64,000 nt of DNA from Petrimonas mucosa (GTDB lineage: Bacteria > Bacteroidota > Bacteroidia > Bacteroidales > Dysgonomonadaceae), in NCBI RefSeq assembly GCF_900095795.1, contig NZ_LT608328.1, positions 310,001 through 374,000 of the forward strand, read 5' to 3'. Below the pieces are notes generated by a model that was given only the letters and a program-made list of their open reading frames with translations, did not search any database and had not been told where the DNA came from. The position numbers were made by a program, and so were the translations under genes. Position 1 is the first letter of the stretch. Every line of letters starts with the position of its first letter. This document shows, piece by piece, positions 43,565 to 51,590 of this stretch.

Positions 43565-46342
43565 ATGATTCACGCCATGCTACCATTGATGAGGTCAGTC
43601 AGATCTATTTTGCTATGCATACTGTGTAGCAGCTTCATTTTTTCCTGTTCAGACAAGGATGATACACCTCCTTTCCTGACGGTTAAGCCGGAAAGGCTTC
43701 ATCTGGCATCCACAGCCTCCCAAGCTGTTGTCAACATATCAACCAATGCTGTTGAATGGAGTGCAACTGCAAGCCCTTCTGCCTCGGGCTGGCTGACAAT
43801 TCAGAAAAGAGAAAAGGATATTACAGTGTCAGTTACGGAAAACCTGGATGAGAATACACGTGAAGGTGAAATAACCATTAAAGCCGGCAATCTCACAGAG
43901 GTTGTAGAGGTGGTGCAGATGGGCCAGACTCCTGTAATTCTGGTTTCATCCAACAGCTTCACTGTTTCGGCCGACGGAGGTATGCTAACTTTGGAAATCA
44001 CATCAAACACCCGGTATGAGATGGTCATCCCTCAGGAGGCCCAATCATGGATAACAGTGCTGGAAGGGGTCCGTGCGGCAGGAATGGTAAAATCTGAGTA
44101 TGAGTTGGATATTGCCTGGAATAGCGCGGATGTGGAGAGAAAGGCCGAAATCACCATCAAACAAACTGACGGGAACATTTCTGAAAAAGTGTCAATCATC
44201 CAGAAGGCACAAGAGGGTTATACCGGAGGATCGGCAAATGATATTCTGGATGATATCAGGGTGCCGGTAAGCAGTGCCACTGCCAGTTCATTCCAACCCG
44301 GAGAAGGTATCGAGAAGTCTGTTGATGGTGACTATTCCACAATTTATCATTCCAATTGGAACAACAGTGCGCCAGATTATTTCCCCATTACCATCGATTA
44401 CCATTTTCAAGATCAGGAATCAATAGATTATCTGATTTATCATCCACGCACCAGCGGCTGGAATGGACATTTCAAGGAGGTTGAGATATGGGCTTCGACC
44501 CAGTCGGATCCTGCATTTGAAAAGATGATGGATTTCGACTTCATGGGGTCGGGTTCAGCCACAAAAGTGGTCTTTGATGCACCTGTCATTGAACCAAAAA
44601 CCATCAGGTTTGTCGTTAAATCAGGAGCCGGAGACGGACAGGGCTTTGCGGCTTGTGCAGAGATGGAGTTTTACAGGTTCAATCCGGACAATTTCAATCC
44701 GCTCTCAATTTTCACCGACATGACCTGCTCGGAGTTGAAACCTGGCATAACCATGAAAGAGATAGAGCAAATTCCCGGTAATCTTTTCAGAAATATTGCT
44801 CTCTATCTGTATAATGGCACATATCCGGGAGAGTTCAGGATTCAGGAGTACAGAGCATGGCCGCACCCTGACGCATGGGCCAGGGAAAATAAAACATCTA
44901 CCCTCAGCCTGCTTGATAATCCAACTGGCATGACTGTTGCCAAAGATGAAGATTTGGTTGTCTTTGTTGGTGAAACAGGTGGATATCCGATTAGCCTGAA
45001 GATTCAAAATCTTGATTTGCCGGGAGGGGATGGCTATGACAATGCCTCATATTACCCACTTTCGCCCGGAATCAATAAACTTAAGGCCAGAAACGAAGGC
45101 TTGATATATCTGTTCTATCACACACCAGATTATGAGACAGCACCAAAAATCAAAGTACATTTTGCAACAGGAAAGGTCAATGGTTATTACGATTCACAGA
45201 AGCATGGCCCCGAAGATTGGCCGCGCCTTCTGAATCAGGCTGTAGCCAAGTATTTTGATGTGTTGGGGGCATATGCGCATCTGACATTCCCAACGCAGGA
45301 TTTCAGGCAGTATGCTGCCACCAATGGTCCTGAACTTATTGACTCATACGACGATCTTGTCAGACTGGAAGCCGAATTCATGGGGCTGATGAAATACAAC
45401 CGTCCAACTGTCAACAGGGCTTACTTTCATGTCATGTACCACTCCTATATGTATGCCACATCATACAGAACAGCATACCATTCAGGCACAACAAGTGCAA
45501 TACTCAGCCTCAACAGTTTAAGGGCAGAACCCTGGGGACCGGCCCATGAGCTGGGTCATACATTCCAGACCCGGCCCGGATTTTTGTGGCGTGGCATGAC
45601 CGAGGTGACCAATAATCTTCATTCCCTATATGTGCAAACTCAATGGGGGAATATCTCCCGCATTGAGTCTGAGAATCTAGACCGTTTTAATAACAGGTAC
45701 GAGAAGGCATATTATAACTCCTTCATTCAGAACATTCCACACCCGGGGGAGGAGGATGTATTTTGCAAGCTTGTCTCCCTGTGGCAATTACAGTTATACT
45801 TCGCAGAAGCAAGAGGGCTGGTTGATGTTTATAAGGATCTATATGAAATGGTGCGCATATCACCCAACAAGGCAACGGCAGGTGAGCAGCAACTTGAGTT
45901 TGTGAAGATGATGTGCGAAATTACAGAAACAGATCTGACCGGCTTCTTCCATAAGTGGGGCTATCTTTCTCCTTATGATGAGATCATTGATGACTATGGC
46001 ACGGGACGCTTCCTGATTACTCAAGAGCAAATTGATGAGGTGGTAGCAGAGATAAAGGCAAAGAACTATGCTCCCTTGACTGAAAAGCTTGAGTATATAT
46101 GCGACTCAAATGTCGATTACTTTAAAAACAGATGGCAGGTCAAGGAGGGAACTGCTACAGCAAATGGCACGACAATCGTAATGACCGGCTGGGAAAATGT
46201 GGTTGCATATGAGGTGTATCAGGGGGACGATCTTTTGTTTGTCTCCAATAAAAGCAAGTTTACGATAGACCAGAAATACAACGACAGTATTGTGGTCTAT
46301 GCATTATCATATGACGGAAATAGAACCAAAGTGAATTTCTAA
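43565..46342 (+). CDS. M60-family metallopeptidase lipoprotein with two BACON-like domains and an F5/8-type-C domain
   Basis: About 925 aa. ATGs at 43565, 43577 and 43589 all lead to a signal with lipobox FSC; the frame opens at a TTG directly after the previous stop. Two BACON-like Ig repeats (WLTIQKREKDITVSV, SWITVLEGVRAAG) occupy residues about 35-225. An F5/8-C-like domain (VDGDYSTIYHSNWNNSAPDY, IDYLIYHPRTSG) follows to about 375. The M60 catalytic domain has HELGHTFQTRPGFLWRGMTEV. BACON and F5/8-C domains are associated with glycan or glycoprotein binding. It ends with a small Ig-like tail. The accessory domains suggest a surface enzyme that grips glycosylated protein, with the shorter paralogue finishing cleavage. 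Confidence 0.92.
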   Translation: MIHAMLPLMRSVRSILLCILCSSFIFSCSDKDDTPPFLTVKPERLHLASTASQAVVNISTNAVEWSATASPSASGWLTIQKREKDITVSVTENLDENTREGEITIKAGNLTEVVEVVQMGQTPVILVSSNSFTVSADGGMLTLEITSNTRYEMVIPQEAQSWITVLEGVRAAGMVKSEYELDIAWNSADVERKAEITIKQTDGNISEKVSIIQKAQEGYTGGSANDILDDIRVPVSSATASSFQPGEGIEKSVDGDYSTIYHSNWNNSAPDYFPITIDYHFQDQESIDYLIYHPRTSGWNGHFKEVEIWASTQSDPAFEKMMDFDFMGSGSATKVVFDAPVIEPKTIRFVVKSGAGDGQGFAACAEMEFYRFNPDNFNPLSIFTDMTCSELKPGITMKEIEQIPGNLFRNIALYLYNGTYPGEFRIQEYRAWPHPDAWARENKTSTLSLLDNPTGMTVAKDEDLVVFVGETGGYPISLKIQNLDLPGGDGYDNASYYPLSPGINKLKARNEGLIYLFYHTPDYETAPKIKVHFATGKVNGYYDSQKHGPEDWPRLLNQAVAKYFDVLGAYAHLTFPTQDFRQYAATNGPELIDSYDDLVRLEAEFMGLMKYNRPTVNRAYFHVMYHSYMYATSYRTAYHSGTTSAILSLNSLRAEPWGPAHELGHTFQTRPGFLWRGMTEVTNNLHSLYVQTQWGNISRIESENLDRFNNRYEKAYYNSFIQNIPHPGEEDVFCKLVSLWQLQLYFAEARGLVDVYKDLYEMVRISPNKATAGEQQLEFVKMMCEITETDLTGFFHKWGYLSPYDEIIDDYGTGRFLITQEQIDEVVAEIKAKNYAPLTEKLEYICDSNVDYFKNRWQVKEGTATANGTTIVMTGWENVVAYEVYQGDDLLFVSNKSKFTIDQKYNDSIVVYALSYDGNRTKVNF

Positions 46343-46363
46343 AAATAAAAACAGAATCAAATT

Positions 46364-47788
46364 ATGCAGAAAAGTTTATTTGCATTTGCCATTTTACTGG
46401 CATCACTTCTTTTGGGAGGTTGTACCCCGAAAGGCACGACAACAGCAGGCAGAGGCACTGTAGAACCCATACAGGTCCCCGTTCCGGTACGTCCGGCAGG
46501 ACAAGGGGATGTGATTGGATTGACCGCTCCCAAGATAGAGACAGTGCGCGTAGGTTTCATTGGCCTGGGCATGAGGGGGCCCGGAGCCGTAAGTCGTTTC
46601 ACACATATTCCCGGAACCCGGATAGTTGCACTATGCGATATTCACGAAGAGAGGGTAGAGAATGCCCAAAAGATTCTTGAGAATGCAGGTTTGCCAAGAG
46701 CCGCAGCCTACAGTGGTAGCGAAGATGCATGGAAAGAGCTTTGCCAGCGCGATGATATCGACCTTGTCTATATTGCGACAGACTGGAAGAAACATGCCAT
46801 GATGATGATTTATGCCATGGAGCAGGGCAAGCATGTGGCTTGTGAAGTTCCGGCAGCCATGACATTGGATGAGATCTGGGCAATCATCGACACAGCCGAA
46901 AGAACCCGAAAGCATGCCATGCAACTGGAGAATTGTGTTTACGACTTCTTTGAGCTGACAACTCTCAACATGGCACAACAGGGTCTGTTTGGTGAAATTC
47001 TACATGCCGAAGGTGCATACATTCATGATCTTGGTGCTTTCTGGGATTATTATGAAGGCGACTGGCGCTTGCAGTACAACAAAGAGTTCAGAGGCGATGT
47101 CTATGCCACACATGGCATGGGACCTGCAGCCCAGGCCCTGGATATTCACCGTGGCGACAAGATGAACATTCTTGTCTCAATGGATACAAAACCAGTAAAC
47201 ATTCCTGAGTACCTGATCGAGAAGAGGGGCATGGATCGCGATAGCGCATATCAGTTTGCCAATGGTCAGCACACCATGACAATGATCAGCACGGAGAAGG
47301 GTAAAACAATCCAAATTCAACACGATGTAGCTTCTCCACGTCCATACTCCCGCATGTATCAGTTGAGTGGGACAAAAGGGTTCGCCAACAAGTATCCAAT
47401 TGAGGGGTATGCTCTTGATGCGTCATCATTAAAAGGAGGCGAAATCCCCAACCTGGAAAATCTGAATGCACACAGCTTTGTACCCAAAGAGACGAAGGAG
47501 GCTCTGATGGAGACATACAAGCACCGCATTCACAGGGAGCTGGAGGAGAAGGCCAGAGAGGTTGGCGGACATGGAGGCATGGACTTCATCATGGACTACA
47601 GACTGGTTTACTGCCTGCAAAACGGACTTCCATTAGACATGGATGTTTACGACCTTGCAGAGTGGTGCTCGCTTGCAGAACTTAGCCGAATCTCCATCGA
47701 AAACAACAATGCACCTGTAGCAGTACCCGATTTCACACGTGGCAACTGGAATAAGGTTCAAGGTTACAGGCACGCTTTTGCGGAGTGA
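46364..47788 (+). CDS. GH109-type NAD-dependent glycosidase (alpha-N-acetylgalactosaminidase-like), Gfo/Idh/MocA fold
   Basis: 474 aa with signal and lipobox LLGGC. The Rossmann motif VGFIGLGMRGPGAV binds NAD. EVPAAMTLDEIWAIIDTAE, QLENCVYDFFEL and THGMGPAAQALDIHRGD resemble the GH109 family, whose characterised members cleave terminal alpha-linked GalNAc through an oxidation-elimination mechanism. A plain oxidoreductase of the same fold is the main alternative. Lipid export from the cytoplasm and position 22 bp behind two M60 peptidases favour glycosidase action on GalNAc-Ser/Thr or blood-group-A-type ends. A terminator follows, closing the locus. Confidence 0.85.
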   Translation: MQKSLFAFAILLASLLLGGCTPKGTTTAGRGTVEPIQVPVPVRPAGQGDVIGLTAPKIETVRVGFIGLGMRGPGAVSRFTHIPGTRIVALCDIHEERVENAQKILENAGLPRAAAYSGSEDAWKELCQRDDIDLVYIATDWKKHAMMMIYAMEQGKHVACEVPAAMTLDEIWAIIDTAERTRKHAMQLENCVYDFFELTTLNMAQQGLFGEILHAEGAYIHDLGAFWDYYEGDWRLQYNKEFRGDVYATHGMGPAAQALDIHRGDKMNILVSMDTKPVNIPEYLIEKRGMDRDSAYQFANGQHTMTMISTEKGKTIQIQHDVASPRPYSRMYQLSGTKGFANKYPIEGYALDASSLKGGEIPNLENLNAHSFVPKETKEALMETYKHRIHRELEEKAREVGGHGGMDFIMDYRLVYCLQNGLPLDMDVYDLAEWCSLAELSRISIENNNAPVAVPDFTRGNWNKVQGYRHAFAE

Positions 47789-47809
47789 TCCGTTTCCCTG
47801 TCACGACAG

Positions 47810-47841
47810 GAGATTGTCCCGATCGGGGCAATCTCTTTTTT
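47810..47841 (+). terminator. Terminator closing the glycoprotein locus
   Basis: GAGATTG and CCC pair with GGG and CAATCTC around one T/G pair and a GATC loop, followed by six T. Confidence 0.85.
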
Positions 47842-48267
47842 GAGATCCTGTACGGAATGAATGGAGAGCCGCCCTGTTATCCTCCCGGATGCAGTGTACC
47901 GATTCTCTTTTTTGCATATTATGGTCATACCTGCTGAAGGCAGCGATTTTTGGACAATATTCACTCTTTCACAGGACGCAATCTGGGAAACACCTGGCAT
48001 GGTTGTCTGAAGCATCAGAACAAATTTAAGATTATTGACAACAGAGAGATATTTCAATGTTACCACCCGCAAGGATGCGGGTAGCAAGGCTGTGCAATAG
48101 AAAGTGGATTATGGGTATCAGTACAACCTTGCCAAGCGGCCAGAGAGAATGGGGTGAAAAAAGCTTTCGCTTTTAAGGTGAATGGCCGCCAGGGCAACAA
48201 CAAACTCGCAATACCTGCAGTAGGCAAACGGAAAAGATGGCTGCTGTAGCCGATTTCACAGATGAAC
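47842..48267. other. Gene-free stretch of about 430 bp
   Basis: No supported gene. A 107-aa minus-strand frame (47764-48087) overlaps the terminator and the end of GH109 and has no family likeness. A plus-strand frame contains KAFAFKVNGRQGNNKLAIPA but lacks a start and is closed on both sides. It may be decayed DNA. Confidence 0.4.
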
Positions 48268-49011
48268 TCAACAATAAATCATCTTCTTGGTCATTCCCCC
48301 GTCGATGACAATATTCTGACCGTTGATGAAATCATTCTCGGGCTGGCACAGGAACAGGCAGGCTCGCGCAATATCTTCGGGTTTGCCCACTCTGCCCGAT
48401 GGGTGTTGAGTGTGATCCTGTTCGGTGAGCAGATCATAGCTGCCAGTCTCGATCCATCCCGGGCTGATACAGTTTACAGTGACATGGTACTTGCTTAACG
48501 ACAGAGCAAGGGCGTGGGTCAGCGAAACGATAGCCCCTTTGGATGCTGCATATGCTTCCGAATTGGGTTCGCTCATCAGGTGGCGGGTAGATGCCATGTT
48601 GATGATGCGTCCGTAGCGGTTCAGTTGAGGATGGGCATCACGATGTTTTGCCAGGGTCCGGGCAGTGATGAAGATGGGACGCAAGTTGATATCCATCACC
48701 TTGTCGAAATCTTCAACGGTGATGTCGAGCATGGAGTTAAAATGGCTGACCCCGGCATTATTGATGATTACATCGATATTTCCCTTCGCCTCAATTACCT
48801 TGTTAACTGATTGTTCCAGTACTCTTGCATCTGATAAGTCAACTTCATGATATGTGCATTTGTAGGAGGAGAGTTCATTAGACAACTTCTCACCTGCAAC
48901 TGTGTCTATATCACAGAATGTTACATCGGCACCATCTTTACAGAAGAGGGTGACGATTGCTTTTCCTATCCCGTTGGCTCCTCCGGTGACATATACAATT
49001 TTATCCATCAT
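48268..49011 (-). CDS. SDR-family NAD(P)-dependent oxidoreductase
   Basis: 247 aa, the classical short-chain dehydrogenase length. The cofactor motif TGGANGIG is at residues 9-16, CDID supplies an acidic residue favouring NAD, NNAG is at 84-87, the catalytic Ser lies near 141, and YAASK gives Tyr154/Lys158. The closing motif DGGM is typical. The substrate cannot be deduced; 3-hydroxyacyl, sugar alcohol and uronate-type reductases all share this pattern. It lies 39 bp after the META-domain gene on the same strand, so the two may share a transcript, although their functions show no obvious link. The second ATG (49008) is an equal start. Confidence 0.9.
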   Translation of the reverse strand: MMDKIVYVTGGANGIGKAIVTLFCKDGADVTFCDIDTVAGEKLSNELSSYKCTYHEVDLSDARVLEQSVNKVIEAKGNIDVIINNAGVSHFNSMLDITVEDFDKVMDINLRPIFITARTLAKHRDAHPQLNRYGRIINMASTRHLMSEPNSEAYAASKGAIVSLTHALALSLSKYHVTVNCISPGWIETGSYDLLTEQDHTQHPSGRVGKPEDIARACLFLCQPENDFINGQNIVIDGGMTKKMIYC

Positions 49012-49050
49012 CTTTTTCCTACAAATTCCCGCTTTTTTGAGTGGATAACA

Positions 49051-49848
49051 CTATTTTCTCTGGAAGCGCATCACTGCGATATCTCCCATGATCATGTTGA
49101 GGGTATTACCGTCAATACTGTATTTCGACACGGTTTGCAATGTTTTGAAGAAGGTGGCTTCTCCATTACCTGGACATGCCATACGGGTCGACACCGGCTG
49201 GTTGAATTTAATGTTATTGCCGTCGAGGGTGAATGTCGTGTTGAAGCTATTGCATCCACCGTTCCCGGTGACCTTTGTTTCCGGAAGATTAAAGGTGATC
49301 TCCGGCTTCCTGTCGGGAAATAGTCCATCGAAGGCGATCCTGGTCCCCGAAATATAATCGAGTACCCAAGTTCCGTTCAATGCCTGCATACCATTCTCAT
49401 CTACCAGTTGAAACCGTGCCAATGGTGCCATGCGGGCCCTGTTCAGAGATAAGATATCACCATCCAACGTGTAATTATCTGCCATCTCCAGCACTTTAAC
49501 CAGTTCCGATTCCACTTCCATGTTGTCGCAAGCCATCAAGGTTGAGATGCCCCTGGCGAACGCGATCCGGTTATTCTCCTTGAGTGTATATTCTCCACCC
49601 AGCCCGTTACATCCAGCAGAAGCTGCGTAACGGTTATTCTCGCTATTTAGCTGCAAGAACGGAATTTGTCCGTTGATTTTCTCTTCAACCCTGTTTCCCC
49701 TAAGCTCGACAAGCTGCCACTTTTTTCCTGCAATTTCTGTGGTGGAACCAATTGCGGTAGTTGTTGCCGTTTTTTGTGAGCTGATGCAACTGCCCAGTAC
49801 AATCACAACAGAGATGAACGATGCCAGAAACCTTTGCTTCATAATCAT
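49051..49848 (-). CDS. Lipoprotein with two META (HslJ-like) domains
   Basis: 265 aa; MKQRFLASFISVVIVLGSC gives a signal and lipobox, with ATGs at 49848 and 49842. Two META repeats are seen: KKWQLVELRGNRV with CNGLGGEYTLKENNRIAF and ISTLMACDNMEVE; then TWVLDYISG with GNGGCNSFNTTFTLDGNNI and VSTRMACPGNGE. The conserved Cys in CNG/CNS and in MAC recur in each repeat. META proteins are envelope-stress or motility associated in other bacteria; function here is unknown. TGCGTTTG near 49879-49886 (minus strand) is one base off the -7 consensus. Confidence 0.85.
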   Translation of the reverse strand: MIMKQRFLASFISVVIVLGSCISSQKTATTTAIGSTTEIAGKKWQLVELRGNRVEEKINGQIPFLQLNSENNRYAASAGCNGLGGEYTLKENNRIAFARGISTLMACDNMEVESELVKVLEMADNYTLDGDILSLNRARMAPLARFQLVDENGMQALNGTWVLDYISGTRIAFDGLFPDRKPEITFNLPETKVTGNGGCNSFNTTFTLDGNNIKFNQPVSTRMACPGNGEATFFKTLQTVSKYSIDGNTLNMIMGDIAVMRFQRK

Positions 49849-50073
49849 AAATTTAGTTTTATAGCGTTCAAACGCATTTTTTCGTTTAAAACATTTTTAT
49901 GATCCGATATGTTCTCTTCCGGCTGTTATTTCTTGGGTTCTTCTGTTAAGCTCTGTTGGTTGGCTGATCTTCCTTTTCGGATATTCCCGTCAGAGACTAA
50001 TTTTTACCCACTTTTTTTGCCAATGGAAGAGATGGGTGTAACAGTTGTAATGATATTGCTCTACAACAGGATA

Positions 50074-50258
50074 TCAGAATGTATTTCTCTTGATTAGACT
50101 AAAATCACATCTAACCTTTCTCATTCTCTTTTCGATGATCATTTTGGCTGCAAGTTCTCCCATCTGCTTGAAATTTGTTGAAAAAACGGTTAAACCGTCA
50201 AGAATAATTTCATTAATCGGAGATTCATTGTAAGAGATAATGTAGCCTTCCCTATTTG
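50074..50258 (-). pseudogene. C-terminal fragment of a LacI/PBP-type transcriptional regulator, cut by the IS element
   Basis: Reading leftward from the IS boundary gives 61 codons ending in a normal stop. The motifs EGYIISYNESPINEIILDG, TVFSTNFKQMGELAAKMI and a tail ending SLIKRNTF match the last helices and strands of the periplasmic-binding-protein domain of LacI regulators. The DNA-binding head and most of the ligand domain are missing. The frame runs straight into the left inverted repeat of the IS. No start codon is left, so it is nonfunctional. Confidence 0.75.
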
Positions 50259-50279
50259 TAGGACAGTTCCAAGTTAGAC
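50259..50279 (+). repeat. IS3-family left inverted repeat
   Basis: TAGGACAGTTCCAAGTTAGAC; it shares the first nine bases and the last six with the complement of the right end. Confidence 0.75.
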
Positions 50280-50313
50280 AACAATATTAACTTTGTTAGG
50301 CATAGGAACAACA

Positions 50314-50580
50314 ATGAAAAAGAAAGTACACAGCGAGTCAGAGAAGGTGAAGGCAGTCCATCAGCTTGAAAGTGGAGTAGATGCCTCAGTTGTAGCGCGT
50401 GACTACAACATATCCAGAGCGACCCTTTATAATTGGAAGTCCAAGTACAGTGGGATGGAGGTAAGTCAGGTCAAACGCCTCAAAGAGCTTGAAGATGAGA
50501 ACCGCAAGTTGAAACAGATGTATGCTGACCTTGCTCTCGACAACAAGATCCTGAAGGAGGTCATCGAAAAAAAACTCTAG
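50314..50580 (+). CDS. IS3-family transposase OrfA
   Basis: 88 aa from the ATG at 50314 (MKKKVHSESEKVKAVHQLES). A helix-turn-helix (ASVVARDYNISRATLYNWKS) is followed by a leucine-zipper-like coil (VKRLKELEDENRKLKQMYAD). It binds the IS ends. The gene closes with GAAAAAAAACTCTAG, where slippage can join it to OrfB. Confidence 0.93.
   Translation: MKKKVHSESEKVKAVHQLESGVDASVVARDYNISRATLYNWKSKYSGMEVSQVKRLKELEDENRKLKQMYADLALDNKILKEVIEKKL
50567..50574 (+). other. Programmed -1 frameshift site of the IS
   Basis: A run of eight A. Slipping back one base converts the OrfA end EKKL-stop into EKKTLEPEVKKEL, which continues without a stop into OrfB. Such A-runs control OrfAB synthesis in IS3 elements. 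Confidence 0.75.
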
Positions 50581-50615
50581 AGCCCGAGGTAAAGAAGGAA
50601 CTGGCATGCGAGATA

Positions 50616-51404
50616 GTGGAAGAATACGGTATAAGCATCTCTCGGGCGTGCAAGCTGATGGAAATCCATCGCTCCTACTTCTACTATAGAGAGAAGAAAG
50701 ATGACACCGAAGTTGAAGAGGCAATCCGTGCTGCCGCCGAGTTTGGTGATGGCTTCTGGAAAATATATTCAAGACTGAGACGTGAGGGTAAGGGATGGAA
50801 CCACAAGAAGGTTTACAGGGTGTACCAGGCAATGCACTATGAGAAACGAAGCCGATTGAAGAAACGTTTACCTGCAAGGGTTAAGAACCCTCTGGTTATG
50901 CCTAAAGAGCCCAATGTTACCTGGTCTATTGATTTTATCAGTGACAGGATTGAGTGCGGAAGGCAGTTCCGCGTTCTTAACATCATAGATGATGCCTGCA
51001 AGATTGCTGTGGCTCAGGAGATATCGATGTCCATGCCGGCAAAACGGGTCATTAAAGTTCTGGAAAAGATCATATGGCTGAATGGCAAACCAAAGAACAT
51101 ACGCTGCGACAATGGCCCTGAGTTTATCGCCCAAGTGTTCAAAGATTGGTGCAAAGGAAATGAGATAAACATCATCTATATTCAGCCTGGTAAACCCACT
51201 CAGAACGGTTACATTGAACGCTTCAACGGAAGCTACAGAAGGGCTGTACTTGATAGGTATATTTTCCGCAACATATCTGAAGTCAGGGAACTGACCGAAG
51301 CTTGGCGGAAAGACTACAATGAAGAACGGCCCCATGAGTCGTTGGACAACATGACGCCCATTGAATATAGGGAAGAACTGATAAAAAGAAAGGAAGCAGT
51401 ATGA
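50616..51404 (+). CDS. IS3-family transposase OrfB (DDE integrase domain)
   Basis: 262 aa counted from a GTG; it is more likely made as an OrfAB fusion since its frame is open back to the A-run. After an HTH-like head (ISISRACKLMEIHRSYFYY) comes the rve domain with catalytic acids in WSIDFISDRIE, IRCDNGPEF and PTQNGYIERFNG. The tail EERPHESLDNMTPIEYRE is standard for IS3. The frame is intact. Confidence 0.95.
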   Translation: MEEYGISISRACKLMEIHRSYFYYREKKDDTEVEEAIRAAAEFGDGFWKIYSRLRREGKGWNHKKVYRVYQAMHYEKRSRLKKRLPARVKNPLVMPKEPNVTWSIDFISDRIECGRQFRVLNIIDDACKIAVAQEISMSMPAKRVIKVLEKIIWLNGKPKNIRCDNGPEFIAQVFKDWCKGNEINIIYIQPGKPTQNGYIERFNGSYRRAVLDRYIFRNISEVRELTEAWRKDYNEERPHESLDNMTPIEYREELIKRKEAV

Positions 51405-51569
51405 CAGATGTTTTGACAAGCAAAGGTAACACGAGCCGCTACAGCGGTCAAGGCCAAGACGAGTGCCCTTACGGGCAGTCTTGCCCGCTGTATCGCCTCG
51501 TATTGGGAGTGGCTTATCAAAAATCTGTCTGACATCATAACATTGTACACGTAAATAACTAATTTAGCA

Positions 51570-51590
51570 GTCTAATCTATGACTGTCCTA
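51570..51590 (-). repeat. IS3-family right inverted repeat
   Basis: The complement reads TAGGACAGTCATAGATTAGAC. The ATG of the following open frame lies inside it. Confidence 0.75.

Larger units (their letters stand above)
50259..51590 (+). mobile_element. IS3-family insertion sequence (complete)
   Basis: 1332 bp, bounded by imperfect 21-bp inverted repeats, with orfA and orfB overlapping through a -1 frameshift and a DDE transposase. Both reading frames are intact, so the element may be active. No 3-4-bp target duplication is visible: the flanks are CCTATTTG on the left and AAAAGGGG on the right, suggesting an adjacent deletion after insertion. The subgroup is not assigned. Confidence 0.88.

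Noticed and set aside
47764-48087. 107-aa minus-strand frame
   Set aside because: It runs through the GH109 terminator and C-terminus and has no family likeness.
49909-50097. 62-aa plus-strand frame near the META gene
   Set aside because: It lies partly opposite the LacI fragment and has no start signals or homology.
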